Shown here piece after piece: positions 1 to 5,648 of a DNA stretch of 10,439 nt; positions within the stretch are counted from its first letter, which is position 1, and each line of letters begins with the position of its first letter. Under the pieces are notes generated by a model, which had not been told where the DNA came from, searched no databases, and was given only the letters and a program-made list of their open reading frames with translations. The stretch is taken from assembly GCA_047619315.1 (NCBI GenBank), contig JBLHKB010000218.1, positions 1-10,439 on the forward strand, in the 5' to 3' direction. The stretch is from JBCCRV01 sp047619315 (GTDB taxonomy: Bacteria; Myxococcota_A; Polyangia; Polyangiales; Houyiibacteriaceae). A program made the position numbers and the translations under genes.

Positions 1-309
1 GACGAGGCCCTCGTCGTTGCCGACCTGCTGGCGCTGAGTCTCTATGACGAGCGACTTCGCCCGCAGCTCGCCGACTACTACCGTCAGGCCGCGGAGCAGA
101 TCAAAGAGTACTTGGAACCAAATCTCATCGACTTGGGTATCGAGTCCCGCGTTCCGATGACGATGCTCCCACGTCTTGTGCTGGGGCTCTTGGATGGTCT
201 CGTCATGCAGGCCTTCGTGGACCCAGATGCGCTCTCCCCGGAAGACGTCGTGACCGCCATCGAAACACTCGCCATGAGTCTTCTGAAAGCTCCCGAAGGC
301 ACGAAGTGA
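1..309 (+). CDS. TetR-family transcriptional regulator, C-terminal part
   Basis: This frame is open from the first base and ends at TGA 307-309, giving the last 102 residues of a protein that starts upstream of the window. The visible part is all helical and resembles the ligand-binding and dimerisation domain of TetR/AcrR regulators. The closing stretch, with GLLDGLVMQAFVDPDALSPE (about residues 69-88 of the visible part), matches the pattern of an LxGLxDGL-type helix, then a DPDALSPE turn, then a final helix, common in that domain. The N-terminal helix-turn-helix lies outside the window, so the family call rests on the C-terminal domain alone. Its last four bases overlap the GTG start of holB (GTGA, 306-309), so the two are probably co-transcribed and translationally coupled. 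Ligand and target genes cannot be told from here. Confidence 0.72.
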   Translation, partial: DEALVVADLLALSLYDERLRPQLADYYRQAAEQIKEYLEPNLIDLGIESRVPMTMLPRLVLGLLDGLVMQAFVDPDALSPEDVVTAIETLAMSLLKAPEGTK

Positions 310-1289
310 GCAGTCCAGACTCCTTCCGCGGCATCCTCGCCCAGGATCTCGTGCTTCGAACACTTCGGCACGCCGTTGAAAACGAACGGGTCGCCAGCGC
401 CTACATCTTCGAGGGACCAAGCGGCGTCGGTAAGGAGCGCGTGGCCCTGGCCCTGGCTAAGGCCGTCATCGGCGAAGACCACGCTCGACGCATCGATGAG
501 GGCAAGCACCCCGACGTGCGGATCTTTCATCCCCGTGATGAGGGCCACCGAAACATCAAGGTCGAGATGCTTCGGGAGGAGATCCTCCCGTACGCCGAGT
601 TCGCACCATTCGAAGCGAAAGCCGCGTTTCTCATCTTTCCCGAAGCGGACGTCAGCTTTCCGGAAAACCACCCCGGTTCCGCAAACGCGCTCCTCAAGAC
701 TCTGGAAGAGCCAAAGCCAGGGGTGACCTTCATCCTGCTCGCGGAACGTCCCGATCGGCTGCTTCCAACAATTCGTTCGCGCTGCCAATCCGTCCGTTTC
801 TCGCGCATGCCCATCGAAGTCATCGAAAAGATCCTCGTCGATGCCGGGGTCTCGTCCGGCCTCGCCCGCTCTGCAGCCGCCCTCTCCGGCGGACGAGCGG
901 ATCGCGCCCTTCAGCTCTGTGAAGACGATGCGGCGAACGAGCTTCTCGATTTTGCCATGCGCATGGACGCAGCCACGCGCGGTTCGCGTCCTGGCGCGTT
1001 GCTCGACGTCGCTGAAGAGCTCGTGAAGCGGAAAAACGTCGGGCTCGCTCTCGAGGGCTTGTCGCTCTTCTACCGGGACATGGTCCGAATCGACCTAGGT
1101 TTCGCGGACGAAGCCCTGGCCTTCCGCAGCGAAGCGGCTCAGATGAGAAAGCGAGCGCTCACGACCACGGCATCTCAGGCTTCGGGCCGGGCCGGGCTTC
1201 TTCGGGAGGCGAGCGAAGCCCTCGAAGCCAACGGCAACCGGCAGGTGGTGCTCGACTCCCTCATGTTCAGGCTGAGGCAGGTTCGCTAA
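306..1289 (+). CDS. holB: DNA polymerase III subunit delta' (clamp loader)
   Basis: This 327-residue protein is the delta' subunit of the clamp loader, which opens the beta sliding clamp and places it on primed DNA at the replication fork. It has the AAA+ layout: a Walker A loop GPSGVGKE (residues 37-44), a Walker B-like strand around AAFLIFPEAD (106-115), the family block ANALLKTLEEP (126-136) and the SRC sensor motif (158-160), whose Arg acts on a neighbouring subunit. The rest is the lid and C-terminal oligomerisation domain. The four-cysteine zinc module usual between Walker A and Walker B is absent: residues 45-105 hold no Cys. Walker A looks intact, unlike in E. coli delta'. The GTG start at 306 overlaps the upstream stop and has GAAGG six bases before it. 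The gene could be confused with dnaX, but the length and lack of a long C-terminal extension favour holB. Confidence 0.9.
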   Translation: MSSPDSFRGILAQDLVLRTLRHAVENERVASAYIFEGPSGVGKERVALALAKAVIGEDHARRIDEGKHPDVRIFHPRDEGHRNIKVEMLREEILPYAEFAPFEAKAAFLIFPEADVSFPENHPGSANALLKTLEEPKPGVTFILLAERPDRLLPTIRSRCQSVRFSRMPIEVIEKILVDAGVSSGLARSAAALSGGRADRALQLCEDDAANELLDFAMRMDAATRGSRPGALLDVAEELVKRKNVGLALEGLSLFYRDMVRIDLGFADEALAFRSEAAQMRKRALTTTASQASGRAGLLREASEALEANGNRQVVLDSLMFRLRQVR

Positions 1290-1346
1290 ACAGGTTTCGG
1301 CTGGCGGGCTTGAGACACGCTGCCAAGCTGGCGTCGAAGACCTTCG

Positions 1347-2390
1347 ATGCGCACATTTTCGACACTCGGCCCGCTTCCCCCCAACTTCGACGCAGCGCTT
1401 CGCGACGTGCACGCCAAAGGCGGCGAATACCGAGAGGCTGCTGCCCGGGTGCTCGGCGACCCTCCACCGGGCCGCGAGACCGAGGCCCGCGAAGGACTCA
1501 TCACTCTCCTTTCGGACATCTACGGTCCGATTCGAGCCCTCGCCGCCGATGGCCTTGGAGATGTGGGGGATGAGCTCGACCTGGAGCTCCTTCTCGCGTG
1601 CACCGAGGACGAACACGCCGACGCCCGCGCTTCCTCGATCATTGCGGCCGCAAAAATCGATCCCTCGGACGCACTATGGCTTGAAGGCAAGCTTGAGGAT
1701 GAACATCCACGGGTTCGAATCGCGGCCCTTGATGCGCTTGAGACCAAGCGCGCTCCTGCCGCGATCATCGCCTCCCGGCAGTTCCTCGAGGCAGACCCCT
1801 CAGAATCCGTGCGAATCGCGGCCGCTGTGTTGGTGGGGAGCATCGATGACCTCGGTGCGGCTCGGACTGAGACCGTGCAGGCGCTGAAAGACGTTCTCCA
1901 CAGTGGAACCGACCTCGCACGAAGCGCTGCTCTCAGCCTTGCACGCCTTGGGGATGCCTCCGGCGAGGCGCAACTTATCGAAGCACTTCATGATGGGCCA
2001 TGGCGCCTCGCCGCGATCGATGGACTTGGGCTCTTTTCCTCCGCGGCCAGCGCAAACGCTCTCGCGGAGTTGGGTGAGCGCGTGTTCGCGAGCCTCATCG
2101 ACCGCGCGGCCGCAGCGGCGGCGCTGGCGAAACGTGGGGATGCCCGGGCGGTTCCCATCCTGCGGCGCGTGCTCAGCGCCTGGCGTGCAGATGGCAGGGA
2201 CTACGCGCTCTTTACGATCGCGGAGCACGGCATGAGCGAGCTCTTGCCGGATCTCCTTCCGTTTGTTGGACGGCTCCGCGGCGCGTCGCCGACGGCGCTC
2301 GCTCGGGCCCTGCGCGCCATCGATGACCCACAAGCGCAAGACGCCGTTCGACAGCTTGAAATGAAACACCCAAAGCAGGCGGACTCGTGA
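1347..2390 (+). CDS. HEAT-repeat protein of unknown function
   Basis: This 347-residue protein is almost entirely short antiparallel helix pairs of HEAT/PBS-lyase type. Recurring motifs are PIRALAADGLGDVGD, HPRVRIAALDALE, SVRIAAAVLVGSID and LARSAALSLARLGD, followed by more degenerate copies, about eight or nine in all. No catalytic motif, signal peptide or membrane segment is visible, so a cytoplasmic protein-binding scaffold is the likely role, with unknown partner. An in-frame stop at 1311-1313 limits the start to a short interval, and ATG 1347 is the first ATG after it, but no clear Shine-Dalgarno sequence precedes it. It lies between holB and tatD, where other bacteria often carry a different small gene, and its TGA overlaps the tatD start. 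A function tied to replication or to TatD is only inferred from this position. Confidence 0.82.
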   Translation: MRTFSTLGPLPPNFDAALRDVHAKGGEYREAAARVLGDPPPGRETEAREGLITLLSDIYGPIRALAADGLGDVGDELDLELLLACTEDEHADARASSIIAAAKIDPSDALWLEGKLEDEHPRVRIAALDALETKRAPAAIIASRQFLEADPSESVRIAAAVLVGSIDDLGAARTETVQALKDVLHSGTDLARSAALSLARLGDASGEAQLIEALHDGPWRLAAIDGLGLFSSAASANALAELGERVFASLIDRAAAAAALAKRGDARAVPILRRVLSAWRADGRDYALFTIAEHGMSELLPDLLPFVGRLRGASPTALARALRAIDDPQAQDAVRQLEMKHPKQADS

Positions 2391-3211
2391 ACCCAGACTC
2401 GACCATGATGGCCCCACTCTTCGACACGCACTGTCACTTGGACCACGCTAAATTTGGCGAGGACGTCGATGAAGTGATGGCTCGCGCCAAGGCTGTAGGG
2501 ATGTGGCGCATGACCACGATCGGTTGCGCGCGAGGCCCCGACGAGCCGTGGGGGGCCATCGACATCGCCCGAGCGCACGATTGGATCGTGGCCACCGCTG
2601 GGGTGCACCCCCATGACGCACACGCGTTTTCGGCTCTCGACCTGAGCACCGTCAGCAACGTCGCCACGGATGAGAACGTCGTCGCGATCGGCGAGATGGG
2701 CCTCGACTATCACTACGACGAGAGCCCTCGAGAGCTTCAGCGAGAGATCTTTCGCATGCAGATTGCACTCGCCCGCCAAGTCAAAAAGCCCATCGTGGTT
2801 CACTCGCGTGAGGCCCGAGCCGACACACTCGCGATCCTGCGCGAAGAAGGAGCGCGAGACGTTGGCGGGATCATCCACTGCTTCAGCGAAGACCCTGATT
2901 TCGCGAAAGCTGCGCTCGACCTTGGATTTATGTCGAGCTTCAGTGGGATCGTCACGTTCAAGAGCGCGACGGATATTCAGCAGGCGGCGAAGGCTCAACC
3001 CCTTGATGCCATCCTGGTGGAAACAGACGCTCCTTACCTGGCTCCCATTCCCTTCCGTGGAAAGCGCAACGAGCCTTCCTATGCAGCTCGCACCCTCGAA
3101 TTCATTGCAGAACTCCGAGGTGAGACCGTGGAGTCTCTACGGCTGGCAACGAGCCGAAATGCAGCCCGAATTTTCGGGATGGCGGCACCGCCAGACCTAA
3201 TTAGCGCTTGA
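2387..3211 (+). CDS. tatD: TatD-family metal-dependent hydrolase (DNase)
   Basis: This 274-residue protein is a TIM-barrel hydrolase of the TatD/YcfH group, metal-dependent enzymes of the amidohydrolase superfamily, several with 3'-5' DNase activity. All the family signatures are present in order: FDTHCHLD with metal ligands H15 and H17, GEMGLDYHYD with E103, VHSREA with H139, HCFS with H164, and ETDAPYLAP with D214. Length is normal for the family. The GTG start at 2387 overlaps the stop of the HEAT gene (GTGA). ATGs at 2405 and 2408 are alternatives that would remove only six or seven residues before the conserved core, and neither has a clear ribosome binding site. Coupling to the upstream stop favours 2387. 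The exact paralogue (TatD, YcfH or YjjV type) cannot be fixed from sequence alone; adjacency to the holB region favours the YcfH-like group. Confidence 0.9.
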   Translation: MNPDSTMMAPLFDTHCHLDHAKFGEDVDEVMARAKAVGMWRMTTIGCARGPDEPWGAIDIARAHDWIVATAGVHPHDAHAFSALDLSTVSNVATDENVVAIGEMGLDYHYDESPRELQREIFRMQIALARQVKKPIVVHSREARADTLAILREEGARDVGGIIHCFSEDPDFAKAALDLGFMSSFSGIVTFKSATDIQQAAKAQPLDAILVETDAPYLAPIPFRGKRNEPSYAARTLEFIAELRGETVESLRLATSRNAARIFGMAAPPDLISA

Positions 3212-3235
3212 CCAAAAAGCCCCCCTCGTTAAGGT
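3208..3235 (+). promoter_or_regulatory. Weak candidate promoter for rplC-rlmE
   Basis: TTGACC (3208-3213), overlapping the tatD stop codon, fits a sigma-70 -35 box. TAAGGT (3230-3235), 16 bases further on, is a poor -10 box that matches the consensus at only three positions. The 60-base leader before rplC is the longest gap in the plus-strand gene run, so an internal promoter here is reasonable, but the sequence support is weak. Confidence 0.22.
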
Positions 3236-3261
3236 GGCGTCCCTCGCCTGTAGAAGGCCCT

Positions 3262-3268
3262 GGAGAAG
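3262..3268 (+). promoter_or_regulatory. Ribosome binding site of rplC
   Basis: GGAGAAG, with its GGAG core six bases before the GTG at 3272, is the clearest Shine-Dalgarno sequence in the window. It fixes the non-ATG start of rplC, which the conserved N-terminal motif LGLIGKKLG also supports. Confidence 0.7.
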
Positions 3269-3271
3269 TTT

Positions 3272-3943
3272 GTGAATAATACCCTCGGCCTAATCGGCAA
3301 AAAGCTCGGAAACACTCAGATTTTTACGGACACAGGCGAAATGCGCCGTGTGACCGTGGTCGCTACTGGCCCGTGTGTTGTCCTTGGAAAGCGCACCATC
3401 GAAGCGCATGGCTACTCAGCTGTGCTTCTTGGATTCGGTGAAAAGCGCCTCAAGAGCGTCAACAAGCCGGAAGCCGGCTTCTACGCGAAGATCGACCAAA
3501 AGCCTGCCCAGACGGTTCGCGAGATTCGGCTCCCCGCCGAGGTCGTGGAAGGCTACGAGGTCGGACAGACCATCAGCGCCTCGGACATCTTTGAAGATGG
3601 CCAGTTCGTTGATGTGACCGGCACCTCGAAGGGCAACGGTTACACCGGTGTCATGAAGCGTCACAACTTCAGAGGGTATAAAGCTACGCATGGTCAGCAT
3701 GAGTCCCATCGTCACGGTGGCTCCATCGGTATGAACATGACGCCCGGTCGTACCTTCAAAGGTAAGAAGATGGCTGGACAGAGCGGAAACGAACGCGTCA
3801 CCATTCAGAGCCTCAAGGTTGTGAAGGTGATGGCGGAAGAGGGCTACGTCCTCGTCGAAGGCTCCGTTCCTGGCCCCAAGGGTGGCATTGTCACCGTGCG
3901 CAAGGCGGTCAAGAAGGCCCCGAAGCGCCCCATCGAAGCCTAA
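3272..3943 (+). CDS. rplC: 50S ribosomal protein L3
   Basis: This 223-residue protein is ribosomal protein L3, an early-assembly protein of the large subunit whose central basic loop reaches towards the peptidyl-transferase centre. Diagnostic segments are LGLIGKKLGNTQIF (5-18), VNKPEAGFYAK (63-73), DVTGTSKGNGYTGVMKRHNF (114-133), the loop HRHGGSIGMNMTPGRTFKGK (146-165), KMAGQSGNERVTIQ (166-179) and SVPGPKGG (198-205). The length is typical. Met-156 stands where E. coli L3 has the Gln-150 that PrmB methylates, and Asn-14 replaces the common Met of KLGMT. The start is GTG 3272 with a good ribosome binding site. The gene is not in an S10 operon here: tatD lies upstream and rlmE four bases downstream. 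Whether this is the only L3 gene of the genome cannot be seen. Confidence 0.96.
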   Translation: MNNTLGLIGKKLGNTQIFTDTGEMRRVTVVATGPCVVLGKRTIEAHGYSAVLLGFGEKRLKSVNKPEAGFYAKIDQKPAQTVREIRLPAEVVEGYEVGQTISASDIFEDGQFVDVTGTSKGNGYTGVMKRHNFRGYKATHGQHESHRHGGSIGMNMTPGRTFKGKKMAGQSGNERVTIQSLKVVKVMAEEGYVLVEGSVPGPKGGIVTVRKAVKKAPKRPIEA

Positions 3944-3947
3944 GCCC

Positions 3948-4625
3948 GTGGGTCGGCATCGTCGGTCGCGTGGCGGCGGCCGCGGCGGCCAGGACATCTA
4001 CACGAAGAAAGCCCTCAAAGAGGGCTACCCAGCTCGCTCTGTTTACAAGCTTGAGGAGATCGACCGAAGGGTCGGTCTTTTTCGTCGTGGGATGAAGGTT
4101 CTCGACTTGGGTGCAAGCCCAGGTAGTTGGACGCTCTACGCCGCAAAGATGGTGGGACCTGCTGGAAGCGTGTTGGGCATCGACCTGCAAGAGCAGCGCA
4201 CAGGCCTCCCGCCTCATGCCAGCTTTCGTATTGGTGACATGTACGATGAAACCGTCGAATCGTTGGGTGGACCCTTCGATGTCGTCATCAGTGACATGGC
4301 ACCGGACACCTCGGGCCAGCGCGACGCTGACATGTACCGGAGCTACGAGTTGGTCTTAGGAGCTCTCCGGCTGGCGGAGGGAACCCTTCTTCCAGGTGGA
4401 AGCTTCGTCGCGAAGATATTTCAGGGCGGCGAATATGAAGACGCGCGCGCAGAAATACGGAAGTCCTTCACAAAGGTCCGAACTCTTCGGCCCAAAGCGA
4501 CGAAGGACATCAGCTACGAAGTCTACTTGGTAGGGATTGGCTTCAAGCCGAAGCCGCCACCCTCGGGAGATCCTCTGGAGGAGACTTTGCAAAGTCCGCT
4601 CTCGAAGGCCGACGAGAGCGAATAG
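3948..4625 (+). CDS. rlmE: 23S rRNA (uridine-2'-O-)-methyltransferase RlmE
   Basis: This 225-residue SAM-dependent enzyme of the RrmJ/FtsJ family methylates the 2'-hydroxyl of the A-loop uridine of 23S rRNA (U2552 in E. coli), a late step in 50S maturation. The SAM-binding motif is VLDLGASPGSW (51-61), and the catalytic tetrad K-D-K-E is complete: K34 in SVYKLEEID, D116 in ISDMAPD, K156 in FVAKIFQGG and E191 in SYEVYLVG. GTG 3948, four bases after the rplC stop, is chosen as the start because the family begins just before this point. An in-frame GTG at 3882 would add 22 residues encoded inside rplC and is less likely. The N-terminus (residues 3-14) is an Arg/Gly-rich tail that may bind RNA. 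It is almost certainly co-transcribed with rplC. Its stop touches the stop of the convergent TPR gene. Confidence 0.93.
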   Translation: MGRHRRSRGGGRGGQDIYTKKALKEGYPARSVYKLEEIDRRVGLFRRGMKVLDLGASPGSWTLYAAKMVGPAGSVLGIDLQEQRTGLPPHASFRIGDMYDETVESLGGPFDVVISDMAPDTSGQRDADMYRSYELVLGALRLAEGTLLPGGSFVAKIFQGGEYEDARAEIRKSFTKVRTLRPKATKDISYEVYLVGIGFKPKPPPSGDPLEETLQSPLSKADESE

Positions 4626-5639
4626 TCAGCGCATTCGGCGCGCGGCGGCCAGATGGGCGGTCACGCGCTCAGCGTAGCGTCCACTGGGTTCAAGCGCGAG
4701 GTAGCGCTCGAAGTGCGTGATGGCAGGCGCGTACTCGCCTCGAGCAGCAAGCATACTGCCAAGCAGGTAGTGCGCCGTGGCGAAGGAATCATCCATGGAC
4801 AGGGCTTGCGTGAGTGCTCGCTCTGCGCCTTCTTCATCGTCATTTGCTCGGCGAGCCAGAGCAAGCTCCGCAAGTAACGCGGGCGTGGGTTCACTGGCTT
4901 CAATAGCCATTTCCATCGCGCGAACCGCGGCATCGAACTGCTCCGCGCGCCGCAGCCCATTACCGATCGCGACGAGGGCTGGCGCGTCACCGCGTGCAAG
5001 GGGCAGCGCTCTTCGAAGCTCGATGGCGGCTTGGTCCGCGTTGTCCAGCCGCAGGTAGATGAGCCCCAGGTTCGCTCGGGCGGACGCATCTTCGGGCAAG
5101 AGCCGAACCGCTCTCTGGTACGCGTCTTTCGCCTCATCGACTTCGCCGTTCTCTTCCCGGGCGAAGGCGAGGTTGAGCCACGCCTCACCATACTGAGGCC
5201 GGAGTGTAACGGCACGCTCCAAGAGCACCGCGGCCTCGTCAGGCCGCTGTTGGTCACGAAGCAAAAGACCCAGGTTGTTCAGAGCTTCCGGAAAATCCGC
5301 ATCAAGCCGAAGTGATTCGCGGTACGAGGCCTCGGCGGCGGAGTAGTCATTCTGTAGTTCGAGCACCAAGCCAAGGTCGAGGTGGGCGCGCGGGTCCTCA
5401 GGGGATGCTTCAATGGCGGCTTCAAACGCCGCTTGGGCACCGGGCAAATCGCCACCAGCGAGTTTGGTTTCACCGCTGCGGACCGCCGCACTCGCGGGAT
5501 GCCGCTCGGGTTCAAGCGCCGCGGCCTCATCCGGAAACATGATGTCTTCGTCGCCGCTTGATGTGTTCGTCCCTGCATCGGCAGGCGGGCAGCCTGTGAG
5601 GAGCAGAATGGATAGCCAGTGGCTCTTAAAGGCGTTCAT
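4626..5639 (-). CDS. TPR-repeat lipoprotein
   Basis: This 337-residue protein begins with a lipoprotein signal: a short hydrophobic segment and the lipobox LTGC with Cys-17 as the lipidation site. The following Pro rather than Asp suggests outer-membrane sorting under the E. coli rule. After an acidic, Ser/Thr-rich linker (18-50), about eight tetratricopeptide repeats of 34 residues fill residues 51-322. Typical copies contain PEALNNLGLLLRDQ, GEAWLNLAFAREENGE and ATAHYLLGSMLAARGEY. TPR arrays bind other proteins and no enzymatic motif is present, so a periplasmic or outer-membrane scaffold is likely; the partner is unknown. ATG 5639 lies nine bases after the glnD stop, so the two are probably co-transcribed. 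A weak GAGAA lies upstream of the ATG. The 3' end directly abuts rlmE, converging without a gap. Confidence 0.87.
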   Translation of the reverse strand: MNAFKSHWLSILLLTGCPPADAGTNTSSGDEDIMFPDEAAALEPERHPASAAVRSGETKLAGGDLPGAQAAFEAAIEASPEDPRAHLDLGLVLELQNDYSAAEASYRESLRLDADFPEALNNLGLLLRDQQRPDEAAVLLERAVTLRPQYGEAWLNLAFAREENGEVDEAKDAYQRAVRLLPEDASARANLGLIYLRLDNADQAAIELRRALPLARGDAPALVAIGNGLRRAEQFDAAVRAMEMAIEASEPTPALLAELALARRANDDEEGAERALTQALSMDDSFATAHYLLGSMLAARGEYAPAITHFERYLALEPSGRYAERVTAHLAAARRMR

Positions 5640-5648
5640 GTTTTGTTC

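Noticed and set aside
84..788. Minus-strand open frame (234 codons) opposite the TetR-type gene and holB
   Set aside because: It is antisense to the clear holB AAA+ core and has no domain-like pattern.
1290..1346. Possible small gene or RNA between holB and the HEAT gene
   Set aside because: Only 57 bases, with no hairpin, promoter or open frame that stands out.
2201..2998. Minus-strand open frame (265 codons) across the HEAT-tatD junction
   Set aside because: It spans two genes on the other strand, including the conserved tatD core, and resembles no protein family.
3180..3193. Inverted repeat TGGCGG/CCGCCA as a terminator after tatD
   Set aside because: It lies inside the tatD coding region, has a two-base loop and is not followed by a T-run.
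3882..3947. Upstream in-frame GTG (3882) as the rlmE start
   Set aside because: It would overlap rplC by 62 bases and add residues beyond the usual family N-terminus; GTG 3948 just after the rplC stop fits better.
3416..3997. Minus-strand open frame (193 codons) opposite rplC
   Set aside because: It is antisense to a highly conserved ribosomal protein gene, so its openness is explained by codon bias.
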